Below are positions 34,997-44,300 of a stretch of DNA of 64,000 nt, piece after piece. The position numbers and the translations under genes are program-made. The notes under the pieces are model-generated. The model was not told the origin of the DNA and did not search any database. It saw nothing but the letters and a program-made list of their open reading frames with translations. Location: the NCBI GenBank assembly GCA_051295955.1, contig JBPDWA010000003.1:248001-312000 (forward strand). The letters are read 5' to 3'. The DNA comes from Enterococcus faecalis_A. Lineage in GTDB: Bacteria > Bacillota > Bacilli > Lactobacillales > Enterococcaceae. Position 1 is the first letter of the stretch, and each line of letters begins with the position of its first letter.

Positions 34997-35417
34997 ATGG
35001 CCATTTCTTTTTTGTTATGTATTTTTAGTAGCGAGCAAAGCGTGAAACTGCCCGTTTTTTCTCATTTTACAATATTTATTGAAATTTTTCATCTATTTTT
35101 ACTTACTTTTTCAAATTAAAAAAGGCGTTACTTTTGAGTAAAATTATGGAAAAGTGATCTTAAGTAAAGCTGATAAAAAGCTTTCTAAAAAAGGCAATGT
35201 ATCGTATGATACAAAAAGGAAAGACATCTTTGAACAAAAGCACTACTTCCCCAAGAACTGCTAAATACAAGATGTCTTTTTGTGATGCTCAATTGATGAG
35301 CCTCTAATAGAATATAAGATTTTACAATAATTTGCAAGTAATATCTTAATTGTTAATATTAATAAAATTATATATAAGTGGTTTGGGACTGATAAACTGC
35401 GAGATGGAGGGGTTTTT
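34997..35417. other. Intergenic region with palindrome and possible small RNA
   Basis: Contains TGTATC-GTAT-GATACA (35198-35213), then AAAGACATCTT (35219-35229) and AAGATGTCTTTTT (35272-35284), which pair across a roughly 42-base loop and end in a T run. It could be a short regulatory RNA whose promoter carries the palindrome. No protein ORF. Confidence 0.4.
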
Positions 35418-36143
35418 ATGGATAAAAAAAAACAAACAATTGAAGCATTTTGGGATGATTTTGCTGAAGAATATGCAGAAATTCGGCAAGCTTCTACCGT
35501 GCCGGTCGTTGATACGTTGAAGCATTATCTTTTACAACAGCAAATTTTACCTTGTGGGACTTTTTTAGATCTGGCCGGAGGCCCCGGCAATTATCTGACT
35601 GCTTTTCAAGAGCTGGTTACTGCTTATACGCTAGTAGATATTTCCAGCCAAATGTTAGCGCTAGCTCAAGGAAAGTGTCAAAAACATGCTCGCTTACTGC
35701 ATGCGAGCCAAGCCGAATTTCTGTCAAACGCATCAACTTATAATGTAGTTTTTACTGCGATGAATCCTGCTTTAAGAACCTCAGCCGAGCTTTATGAGTT
35801 GCTTCAATTGGCTACTTCGTGGTGTTTAATTTTTCGCATGGTTAAAGAAGATGACGAGTTGTTTTCCCACTATGAATCAGTTGAGGATCCCGACTGGCAA
35901 TTAAATGAAGTTTATAAAACGTATCTAACCGAAGAACAAATTCCTTTTCAAAGCAAGATGTTTACTTTTGAGTGGATTGAAGAGGTAGACCAACAGCTGT
36001 TTTCCGATTATTTTGAGGAGAAATTTACGCATGAAACATTGCAGCTGCTGATTGCTCAGCACTTTGGTAAGCATACAGTGCGCTCGGTGAAACATACTGT
36101 TACTTACGAATTGCTATTGATTGATCGACGGAAGAATGGCTAA
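35418..36143 (+). CDS. SAM-dependent methyltransferase, class I
   Basis: 241 aa. SAM-binding FLDLAGGPGNYLTAF (motif I), acidic VDISSQMLALAQGK (motif II) and VVFTAMNPAL region. The substrate cannot be told; small-molecule (UbiE/Tam-like) methyltransferases have this layout. Ribosome site GGAGGGG. Single-gene unit. Confidence 0.8.
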   Translation: MDKKKQTIEAFWDDFAEEYAEIRQASTVPVVDTLKHYLLQQQILPCGTFLDLAGGPGNYLTAFQELVTAYTLVDISSQMLALAQGKCQKHARLLHASQAEFLSNASTYNVVFTAMNPALRTSAELYELLQLATSWCLIFRMVKEDDELFSHYESVEDPDWQLNEVYKTYLTEEQIPFQSKMFTFEWIEEVDQQLFSDYFEEKFTHETLQLLIAQHFGKHTVRSVKHTVTYELLLIDRRKNG

Positions 36144-36269
36144 TTGAGCCTAAAGCAAGGAAGGATGCGACAGTTTAAGTGATCAAGTGCGTAGTAATGG
36201 CAACTTTTTTGGCAATAAAGTCTACTTTTGATAGAAGATAGAATAATGAAGAGAAAAGAGGGAAAACAA

Positions 36270-36460
36270 ATGTCAAAATTTTATCGCAATGTTAAGACCG
36301 GTCAGGTAATCGGTGAGGATCAGTATAAGAACGCTTGTTAGAAACGACAAAAAATGCTAGTTGGGAGATCGCAAGTGTTGGTATGAATTTATTTGACGAT
36401 CAGGCCACTGGTAGTCAAGATCTCGAAGAATACGTACCTGAAGAAAAAACACAAAAATAA
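36270..36460 (+). pseudogene. Small gene with a one-base frameshift
   Basis: ATG 36270 (AGAGGG upstream) reads 23 codons, MSKFYRNVKTGQVIGEDQYK then N-A-C and TAG at 36339-36341. From 36332 the next frame goes on as RLLETTKNASWEIASVGMNL and ends with EYVPEEKTQK and TAA at 36458-36460. Losing one base near 36329 (AAG-GAA-CGC becoming AAG-AAC-GC) accounts for the break. The restored product would be about 64 aa, acidic, soluble; family unknown. A sequencing error is the alternative. Confidence 0.65.
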
Positions 36461-36489
36461 TGGGACTAGTCCTAATGAAGGATATAAAT

Positions 36490-36537
36490 CGCTCAAACAT
36501 CTTTTTGCATAATAAGCGTTTGGGCTTTTTTCGACGC
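36490..36537 (+). terminator. Terminator
   Basis: GCTCAAAC / GTTTGGGC arms (one G-U pair) around a loop of about 21 bases, followed by TTTTTTC. Ends the 36270 unit. Confidence 0.65.
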
Positions 36538-36555
36538 CTTTGAAAGTGAAAGAAG

Positions 36556-36613
36556 AAAACCATTGAAAACGATCTGCTGAGCTGAGCAGTCGCCAAAATG
36601 GTTTTCTTTTTTT
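36556..36613. terminator. Bidirectional hairpin
   Basis: GAAAACCATT and AATGGTTTTC, with an inner CTGCTGAGCTGAGCAG palindrome, then TTTTTTT on the plus strand. It lies at the 3' end of the small minus-strand membrane protein gene. Confidence 0.65.
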
Positions 36614-36615
36614 AG

Positions 36616-36801
36616 CTATTTTTTATTTTTCATCACCGTCATTACAGTCAATGGAATAGTGATCACGATGTAGCCGATAATGCTAGCGACAATCATGTAA
36701 CCGATTTGGCTTGTAAAATGAAAGCAGTTAGTAAGGGCAATTGCTATGACCATTGATAGCGCATAACAGATAAATAATTGGATAAAACGTTTTGTTGACA
36801 A
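36616..36801 (-). CDS. Small membrane protein of unknown function
   Basis: 61 aa with a TTG start at 36801, preceded by AAAGGTGA at normal distance; the longer reading from an ATG at 36864 has no ribosome site and begins with a low-quality hydrophobic stretch. Two membrane helices (about 5-25 and 32-54) and a basic C-terminus. No family recognised. Confidence 0.6.
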   Translation of the reverse strand: MSTKRFIQLFICYALSMVIAIALTNCFHFTSQIGYMIVASIIGYIVITIPLTVMTVMKNKK

Positions 36802-36915
36802 AAAAATCACCTTTCCCTGCAAAAATATAAAAATAAATAATTTCCAGAAATAGTATACACCCATTCATGAAAATAAACTATAGTCATTTCAGTTCAGGAA
36901 AAGTGATCGTTGGTT

Positions 36916-37203
36916 TTAGTGATAGTGATGATGCTGCTGACGTCTCGACTGAGTCGGTTCATTGGTGGTAATGTGTGTCGACTGGTGCTGATCATTTGGT
37001 TTAGTGGGATCAACAGGGTGAGCTAAAGAACCTTTAGTATCTAAGCTGGTCGTTGATGTCCCAGTTGTTTTTCTTACAGTAGACGCGGTTTGGCGGTGTT
37101 TCTTTTGACCGGTGTTGCCAGTAATTGTCAGATAGATAATCAAAGAGATCATGATTATTGTTAGAATAATTAAAAGAATAAACATGTTAAATGAAATGAA
37201 CAT
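36916..37203 (-). CDS. Small membrane-anchored protein with His/Thr-rich tail
   Basis: 95 aa. One N-terminal membrane helix (about 5-28), then a hydrophilic Thr/Ser/Gln/His-rich region ending QQHHHYH. GAGGGAG ribosome site. The His-rich end could bind metal, but there is no further support. Function unknown. Confidence 0.6.
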   Translation of the reverse strand: MFISFNMFILLIILTIIMISLIIYLTITGNTGQKKHRQTASTVRKTTGTSTTSLDTKGSLAHPVDPTKPNDQHQSTHITTNEPTQSRRQQHHHYH

Positions 37204-37291
37204 GTAGCTCCCTCACTTTAAAGTTTTTTCTTAGTTTAACAAAAAAACAAAAGTCCGTCACCCTTTTCTTTTCGGAAGTGTGAGTTTTCTA

Positions 37292-37305
37292 TGGAAACGT
37301 TTGCT
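37292..37305 (+). promoter_or_regulatory. Candidate cre site upstream of lutABC
   Basis: TGGAAACGTTTGCT agrees with the CcpA operator consensus except at position 3. A TAGAAT -10-like box follows at 37324, and the lut genes start at 37491. Carbon catabolite control of lactate use fits. Confidence 0.5.
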
Positions 37306-37385
37306 CTTCTGCTAGTTTGTTGGTAGAATAATTATTGTGTAAGAATTATTTTAAAAATTTACTTAACACATTGGTGAATTTTGTT

Positions 37386-37466
37386 GAAAAGGTACCATGA
37401 AGTTCTTTTGTGACCGAAGCCAAAGGATATTTTTTTGACGACAGCCCTCATTCATGGAGCCTTTTC
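37386..37466 (+). promoter_or_regulatory. Long stem-loop in the lutA leader
   Basis: GAAAAGGTACCATGAA (37386-37401) faces TTCATGGAGCCTTTTC (37451-37466): 14 of 16 positions pair, loop about 49 bases. It ends 10 bases before the lutA ribosome site. No T run follows, so it is not a plain terminator; it may be a regulatory leader or an operator pair. Confidence 0.5.
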
Positions 37467-37490
37467 GTAAAAACGAGGAGGTTATTTTGC

Positions 37491-38252
37491 GTGAAAGTAA
37501 GTATTTTTACAACCTGTGTGGTGGATTTACTGTTTCCTAATGTAGGAATTGCCATGGTGGAAGTGTTGGAGCGCTATGGCTGTGAAACGGTATTACCGGA
37601 AAATCAAACTTGTTGTGGCCAGCCGACATATAACAGTGGCTATGTAACCGAAAGTACCGCAACCTTGAAAAACCAAATTGACTGTTTTGATGGGGCTGAC
37701 TATGTTGTAGGACCGGCTGGTTCTTGTGTCGGTATGATGAAAGAGTACGGCAAGTTTTTAGCCGATGATCCTATTTATGGACCAAAAGCGCAGCGTTTAG
37801 CTGAACGAACGTATGAATTCAGTCAGTTTTTATATCGGGTTTTAGGTGTTAAAGATGTCGGTGCTACCTTACATGGAAAGGCAACTTACCATCGCTCTTG
37901 CCATATGACTCGTATTTTAAAAGAATGGGAAGCACCTTTTATTTTATTGGATCACGTGGCAGGTTTGGAAATGATTCCGTTAGGACATATTGAAAATTGC
38001 TGCGGATTTGGTGGAACATTTTCGGTGAAAATGCCGGCAATCTCTGAACAAATGGTCAATGAAAAAATGCAGGATATTATTGATACCGGTGCTGAAATTC
38101 TAGTCAGTGCGGATATGGGCTGTTTGATGAACATCGGCGGCAAGTTCAATCGAGAAGGGAAAAAAATTAAAATTATGCATATTGCTGAAGTGTTAAATCA
38201 TCAGGTAGATCCCAGTAGAATGGATCAAGCTCAAATCATGACTGTTAGATAG
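37491..38252 (+). CDS. lutA: L-lactate utilisation Fe-S protein LutA
   Basis: 253 aa. Two CCG-type domains (ENQTCCGQPTYNSGY and IENCCGFGGTFSVK) that hold Fe-S clusters, as in GlpC/LldE/LutA. Part of the LutABC complex that oxidises L-lactate to pyruvate. GTG start at 37491 with GAGGAGG upstream; the reading from 37410 overlaps the leader hairpin and has no ribosome site. 11 bases before lutB. Confidence 0.93.
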   Translation: MKVSIFTTCVVDLLFPNVGIAMVEVLERYGCETVLPENQTCCGQPTYNSGYVTESTATLKNQIDCFDGADYVVGPAGSCVGMMKEYGKFLADDPIYGPKAQRLAERTYEFSQFLYRVLGVKDVGATLHGKATYHRSCHMTRILKEWEAPFILLDHVAGLEMIPLGHIENCCGFGGTFSVKMPAISEQMVNEKMQDIIDTGAEILVSADMGCLMNIGGKFNREGKKIKIMHIAEVLNHQVDPSRMDQAQIMTVR

Positions 38253-38263
38253 GAGGAGTTTTT

Positions 38264-39739
38264 GTGGGATTAATAACCAGTAATCAATCACTTAAAGAAC
38301 GAATTGAAGCAAGCAAAGAAGACGTGTTTATGCAACAAGCAGTTGCCAAAGCACAAGACGATCAATGGCAAAAACGAGAAGAAGCACGAGCGGCATTAGG
38401 CAATTGGTCTCAGTGGCGCGAACTTGGTGAACAGATTCGGCAACATACCATTCAATATTTACCAGACTATCTGGAAGAATTCAGTGACAACGTTGCTAAA
38501 CGAGGCGGCCACGTCTTTTTTGCTCAAACTGCTGAAGAAGCACAAGACTATGTAAAACATGTTGTTTTGGCTAAAAAGGCCCAAAAAATTGTGAAATCCA
38601 AATCAATGGTTACCACAGAAGTCGATCTTGATCCGATGCTGATGAGCTTGGAAGGCGTTAGTGTAATGGAAACGGATTTGGCTGAATTTATTTTACAATT
38701 GGATGATTGGGATGAACCGTCTCACATTGTTTTTCCCAGCATTCATAAAAACCGGGAACAAATTCGTCGTGTTTTTGCGGAAAAGCTCGGTTACCAAGGA
38801 GATAACAATCCTGAAAATCTTGCCCGTTGCGCACGTGAAGTGATGCGCAAATTTTTCTTAGAAGCACAGATCGGAATTACGGGTTGTAATTTTGCCGTTG
38901 CCGATAGTGGCTTAATTAATTTAAATACCAATGAAGGCAATGCGGATTTAACGATCAGTATTCCAAAAACACAAATTGTTTTAATGGGCATGGAAAGAAT
39001 TGTTCCTAGTATGCAAGAAGCCGAAGTGTTGGATAATTTGCTGGCTCGCAGTGCAGTTGGACAAAATTTAACTACCTATGTTACTTTTGCCGGTCAAAAA
39101 AATCCCGATGAAGCAGATGGTCCTGAAGAATTTCACGTCGTGATTTTGGATAACGGTCGTTCTAATGCTTTAGGCACGCCGTTTCAACCGGTTTTACAGT
39201 GTATTCGCTGTGGTTCTTGCTTGAATGTTTGTCCTGTCTATCGCCACATTGGTGGTCATGGCTACGGCTCCATTTATCCAGGTCCTATCGGCGCGGTTTT
39301 ATCCCCTGTCTTGGGTGGCTATAAACAATTTGGGGATTTGCCTTATGCCTCAAGTTTATGCGGTGCTTGTACTGAAACTTGTCCAGTCAAAATCCCACTG
39401 CACGAACTGTTAATTGAACATCGGAAAGTATTGACAGATGACTTGAAGATGAAACATGGCTTTGAAGACCTACAAATGCGAGTAGTCGGAAAGGCAACAG
39501 GCACGCCAGCTCTGTTTAAAACAGCCATGAAGGTTGATCACGCTAGTTTGGGGTTGTTGAGCAAGCGTTCAGGAATTGTGGTTGAAAACCTGTACAATCA
39601 CGGTGGCTATCTTAATAAAGGACCGGGCTTGGTAAAAGGCTGGACAGACGTGCGTGATTTACCAAGACCGCCAAAAGCTTCAGAGAATTTTAGAAGCTGG
39701 TTTAAAAAACACAAAGCAGGTGAAACAGATGGAAAATGA
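38264..39739 (+). CDS. lutB: L-lactate utilisation Fe-S protein LutB
   Basis: 491 aa. N-terminal LUD domain, then a twin 4Fe-4S ferredoxin region: CIRCGSCLNVCPVY and CGACTETCPVKIPL. A C-terminal DUF3390-like part follows. GTG start with AGGAGGAG. Electron-transferring subunit of lactate oxidation; overlaps lutC by 11 bases. Confidence 0.95.
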   Translation: MGLITSNQSLKERIEASKEDVFMQQAVAKAQDDQWQKREEARAALGNWSQWRELGEQIRQHTIQYLPDYLEEFSDNVAKRGGHVFFAQTAEEAQDYVKHVVLAKKAQKIVKSKSMVTTEVDLDPMLMSLEGVSVMETDLAEFILQLDDWDEPSHIVFPSIHKNREQIRRVFAEKLGYQGDNNPENLARCAREVMRKFFLEAQIGITGCNFAVADSGLINLNTNEGNADLTISIPKTQIVLMGMERIVPSMQEAEVLDNLLARSAVGQNLTTYVTFAGQKNPDEADGPEEFHVVILDNGRSNALGTPFQPVLQCIRCGSCLNVCPVYRHIGGHGYGSIYPGPIGAVLSPVLGGYKQFGDLPYASSLCGACTETCPVKIPLHELLIEHRKVLTDDLKMKHGFEDLQMRVVGKATGTPALFKTAMKVDHASLGLLSKRSGIVVENLYNHGGYLNKGPGLVKGWTDVRDLPRPPKASENFRSWFKKHKAGETDGK

Positions 39740-40454
39740 AGCCATTCAAAATCGTGAACCGTTTTTGCAAAATTTACGTGAAAAATTAGGGATTGAACGG
39801 CAGCCGGTTTCTGCGCATCCTTTTACGCCCATCAACCAGTTGCCTACGACTCAATTGGCAGAGCAAACACCGAATGAGCTGTTAGCGATCACTAAAGAGC
39901 GTGTGGCAAAAATTCGAGCGACTCTGGTAGAAACTACGAAAGAAAATTTAGGACAGACCCTCAAAGAATGGATCAAAAATTTCGGCGGTGGCAGTGTGTT
40001 GTTGCCAACAGATGAACGGTTTGCTGCTTATGGGCTGACTGAATTTTACGAAGGAGCCGCCTTTGGTGAGGCAAAATTGACTTGCTGGCAGCCAGGTAAC
40101 GAGATGCGTCAAGAAAATTTACAAAAAGCGGCTAATGCCAATATTGCCATTGCTTTTGCCGAGTACTTATTAGCTGAATCAGGAACTGTTGTTGTAGAAT
40201 CCAGTGCCGGACAAGGTCGTTCACTGCATTTTTTACCGAAACATTATCTTTCAATTATTCCCATGAGTAGGTTAGTGCCTCGTTCCACACAGCCGGCAGC
40301 GTACTATACTAAACAAGTGGCAAGCGGTGCCGCCACTGGCTCAGCGATTCATTTTATTTCAGGTCCCTCCAATTCAGGCGACATTGAAATGCAGTTGGTG
40401 GTAGGACTTCATGGACCACTGGAAGTTTGCTATGTAGTAATTACAGATTGCTAA
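39729..40454 (+). CDS. lutC: L-lactate utilisation protein LutC
   Basis: 241 aa LUD-domain protein; contains VGTVVVES-like AESGTVVVESSAGQGR and FISGPSNSGDIEMQLVVGLHGP, conserved in LutC/YkgG. Start 39729 inside the end of lutB (translational coupling); the long frame from 39654 is internal to lutB. Completes the lutABC operon. Confidence 0.93.
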   Translation: MENEAIQNREPFLQNLREKLGIERQPVSAHPFTPINQLPTTQLAEQTPNELLAITKERVAKIRATLVETTKENLGQTLKEWIKNFGGGSVLLPTDERFAAYGLTEFYEGAAFGEAKLTCWQPGNEMRQENLQKAANANIAIAFAEYLLAESGTVVVESSAGQGRSLHFLPKHYLSIIPMSRLVPRSTQPAAYYTKQVASGAATGSAIHFISGPSNSGDIEMQLVVGLHGPLEVCYVVITDC

Positions 40455-40474
40455 TTACCTGGCATCGGGCGATA

Positions 40475-40511
40475 AAAGACAAGAAAGCCTCAGTGCTTTT
40501 TTGTCTTTTGT
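40475..40511 (+). terminator. lutABC terminator
   Basis: AAAAGACAAGAAAGC / GCTTTTTTGTCTTTT around CTCAGT, with T-rich 3' arm and tail. Confidence 0.8.
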
Positions 40512-40644
40512 TTGTGAAATCAATAAGAAAATTCTTGGATTTTTTATAAGTTAATATGAAAGAATCATGAATTAATGTGCAAATGCTATAGGTAAAGTTC
40601 TTTTTATGGTAAACTATTAGCAGAAATGTTATGGAGGAATGAGT

Positions 40645-41184
40645 TTGAAATCAAAAGAATTTTTGAAAACCGTCTTGCCTTTGGTGGGATTTGTGATTCT
40701 ATTATTATTACTACGCCAGTATGTTTTTTCACCTGTCGTAGTTAAGGGTCATTCAATGGACCCAACTTTAGCTGACGGAGAACGAGTTATCGCTTTAAAA
40801 AACACGGAAGTTCACCGCTTTGACATTGTGACATTTCCCGCTCCAGACGAACCAAACAAAAATTATATTAAACGTGTGATCGGTTTGCCAGGTGAGACCG
40901 TTGAATACAAAAATGATACCTTATATATTGACGGCAAAGCATATAAAGAACCCTATTTAGATGAATTTAAGAATGCTTTGACTGACGGGCAGCCGCTTAC
41001 CGCTGATGTTCCACCAATAAAAGTTCCGGCTGATCACTATTTTGTCATGGGGGACAATCGTCGGAATTCAAAAGATAGCCGCTTTATTGGTAGTATCAAG
41101 AAAGAGACGATTTTTGGTGATGTGAAGTTTGTTTTGTGGCCGTTAAATCGTTTCGGCACCTTACCGAAAGTTACTCAAAAATGA
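40645..41184 (+). CDS. lepB: Signal peptidase I
   Basis: 179 aa membrane serine protease that removes secretory signal peptides. One N-terminal helix (about 8-28), catalytic Ser in VKGHSMDPTL, catalytic Lys in NYIKRVIGLPGE, and box E GDNRRNSKDSR. The TTG at 40645 is taken as start because GGAGG (40633-40637) is seven bases before it; the ATG at 40639 is only one base from that site. Confidence 0.93.
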   Translation: MKSKEFLKTVLPLVGFVILLLLLRQYVFSPVVVKGHSMDPTLADGERVIALKNTEVHRFDIVTFPAPDEPNKNYIKRVIGLPGETVEYKNDTLYIDGKAYKEPYLDEFKNALTDGQPLTADVPPIKVPADHYFVMGDNRRNSKDSRFIGSIKKETIFGDVKFVLWPLNRFGTLPKVTQK

Positions 41185-41266
41185 GGCAGAGGGTTCAGCC
41201 TGTTGTTAAACAGGGATGAACGAAACTGAAAGTTCTACGACCAATTAAATAGAAAATTAGGATGTA

Positions 41267-41312
41267 AAACAACGCTGGAAGATGCTTTGATTTGCATCCT
41301 TCCTTTTTTCGT
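41267..41312 (+). terminator. lepB terminator
   Basis: GGAAGATGC and GCATCCTTCC (one bulged base) around TTTGATTT, then TTTTTTC. Confidence 0.75.
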
Positions 41313-41319
41313 GTTGGTT

Positions 41320-41347
41320 TTGGCAACTTGCCAAAATATGGTAAACT
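41320..41347 (+). promoter_or_regulatory. rexBA promoter with palindrome over the -35
   Basis: TTGGCA (41320-41325) and TAAACT (41342-41347) are 16 bases apart, 30 bases before rexB. The -35 is part of the palindrome TTGGCAACTTGCCAA (7-bp arms), a possible operator. Confidence 0.5.
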
Positions 41348-41376
41348 ATTGTTAGGAAAACAAAGGATGTGAAAAC

Positions 41377-44300
41377 ATGAATGTGCAGTTTATCAGAGGT
41401 ATCGCAATAGCAGATTTGCAAACGCCGCTAGTCGAGGCCGCAAATCAATGGCTGAATGAAGATGCGCAGCATGAAGTCTTTTATTTAGTCCCTAATCACA
41501 TCAAGTTTGAGCAAGAAATTCATATCTTGCAACAAATGAAACAACAACAGGCAAATACGTCTGATTCAATAGCCAGTACCCGCCTACAAGTGTTCAGTTT
41601 TTATCGCTTGGCGTGGTATTATTTGCAACATACCCAGTTTTATAGCTCTGATGTATTGTCAGATGCTGGAGCAGCGATGATTTTCCGAAAAATTTTAACG
41701 GAGCATGAAGAAGAGCTCCAAATTTTTCGCGGCGAGATCAACAAAGCCGGCTTTATTCAACAGCTTTTTCATTTATATCAGGAAATGAAAGATGGCAACA
41801 TCGGCTTGGAAGATTTATATGCTTTGTTGGAAACGCAACAACCGGGCGTGAGAGAACAAGATTTACAAGCCAAGTTCCAAGATCTTTTATTCATTTTTAC
41901 GAAGTTTCAAGCTCAAATTAGTCAGTATGGATATGAATCGACCGAAATCTTGCAGCATTTAAGTGACTATTTGGAGTCGACGCCTTTGCAGCATGTTCAG
42001 TTTGTGGTTTCTGGTTTTGAGCGCTTTACCGCACGGGAACTTCGTTTGCTAGAGGTGCTGATGACCAAGGCAGGATCGGTGAAAATTGCATTGATGTTGG
42101 ATCGACAATATCCCACAGAGCTTCCTGACAGTCGATCAATATTTTATGAAGCCGGAAAAACCTATCATCAATTATATCAAATGGCCCGCAGTCATCAGAT
42201 CCCAGTGTTAGCGGATCAGGTTGTACCTGAACAGTTGCAGCCGTTAATTGTCAATCCTCAATTACAAGCCTTAAATCATTATTGGATTGCTGCGCAAGAA
42301 CGTGTGGTAGAGCCTCAAAGACAATTGCTAGAGGGTGAAGGCCTTGAATTATGGCAAGCGGAAAACAGCAAAGAAGAAGTTACGCAAGTGGCTCGGGAAA
42401 TTAGGCGGCTAGTTTCTGAAGAAGGGTATCGTTATCTTGACATTCAAATATTAACGCGGGATTTGCCTTGCTATGAGAACTTGTTGGAGCCGATTTTTAC
42501 AGACCATGAGATTCCCATCTATGTCGATCGGGAAATGACTATGGAACGTCATCCACTAGTAGAATGGATTGATTCTTTATTTGCGATCGCCGCTTATAAT
42601 TACCGTTACCGTGATGTGTTGCGCTTTTTGCGCACGGAGCTATTTTTTCCTGCTCAAAGTGAAGTAGCTGCTGATGAAGATGACTGGCTAGCTCAGCGGA
42701 ATGAATGGCGCCGTAAAATTGACCTGACCGAAAATGTGGTTTTGGCTTATGGCTATGAAGGCCACTATTGGCAAAGGGAAAAAGACTGGCAGTTTATTCG
42801 TTATGATTTTGAAACAGAAGAACAAGAAGATGTTGCTCTTATGGAGCAAGCCTCTAATCAAGTGCGACAAGCTGTTCAACGCTTGCTACCTGTTTTTTTT
42901 GAAGCTATGACAACTGCCGCCACCGGTAAGGAAGCAGCAACGCTTTTTTATCGATTTTTGATTGAGTGCGGAGTAGAAATTCAGTTGAATAAATGGCGCC
43001 AACAGGCAATTGCCAATGGCCAGTTGGAAATCGCAAAAAATCATGAACAAACTTGGACGGCGTTGATGTCTTTGCTGGATGATTACGTGACTGTTTATGG
43101 GGAGGAGCGTTTCGACTTTGCCCTTTTTCAAGAGGTGTTCACAAGTGGTTTAGAAGGACTGCATTACAATAAGGTGCCAACAGCAATCGACCAAGTGCAA
43201 GTTAGAAGAATGGATTTGACCCGTCCGGCAGTCGCAAAAGCGGTGTTTGCCATTGGGATGACAGAAGAGATTTTTCCGCAAAAAGTGGAAAATAAATCCC
43301 TGCTATCTGATGAAGAACGCCAGTTAGTGAATGACCAATTAGCAGAAAATCAGTACTTGTCTGAAGATACCAATCGTAAAATGGCTCGAGAACCTTACGT
43401 GGCTTATTTAGTCTTTTCTTCTGCACAACAGCGCTTATATCTTAGTTATCCAGCAGTCAAAGATACGAAGCAAGAGGTGAAGGCCTCTCCTTATTTTCGC
43501 ACGATCCAGCAAGCTTTTTCACTACCGCTTTTGCTGAAGAATGAGGTGCGTATTGAGGACGATGCGAAAACCAGTTTAGAAAAAATCAGCACTTTTCGTA
43601 CGCTAATTGGTGAATTGACCTCTTTAAAACGTCAACGGAAAGAAACCAATCGTGGGCTCTTACCATTTTGGTTAAATATGGAAAAATCATTGATGAATCA
43701 GCCCCTTGCGGACTTAGCTGAGAGAGTCTTTGCCAGTTTGAAACACCAAAATATTCCTGAAAACATCGAAGCAAAACTAGCTGAACCTTTGTACGGCAAG
43801 CATATCTATACGTCAGTTTCAAGAATGGAAAGTTTTTTCCGCTGTCAATTTCAATACTTTTCTCGCTACGGCCTTGGCTTGAAAGAACGAACAATTTTTG
43901 GTTTATCCTCAGCGGCGACGGGCGAATTTTTCCATGAATCGCTGGATCAATTTTTCAAGCAATTGCTAACCAAGCAACGGATTTTAACGGAAATGAGTGA
44001 TAAGGAAGTTCAGACTTTTGCTGAAGAAGTAATTGAACGAGTGCTGGACGATCCTCGTTTTTCTGTATTAACGACGAGCAGTCGGATGAATTATTTACGT
44101 TATCAATTAAGCCAAACCGTGAAAAAAGTCGGCTGGGCCTTAAAACGACAAAGTCAACGCAGCGGAATGTCAACTGTTCAAACGGAATTGTTATTTGGAC
44201 AAATTGCAGCACAAAAGGGCATTCGTGGCTTAGAGCTGCCTTTAGAGAATAACGGCAAAATTAGCGTTCGAGGGAAAATCGATCGAGTGGATCAAATCGT

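Noticed and set aside
34762..35004. Minus-strand ORF beginning MAIADGCFF
   Set aside because: Overlaps the 5' half of the MFS gene in another frame; at most its first codons matter as a leader.
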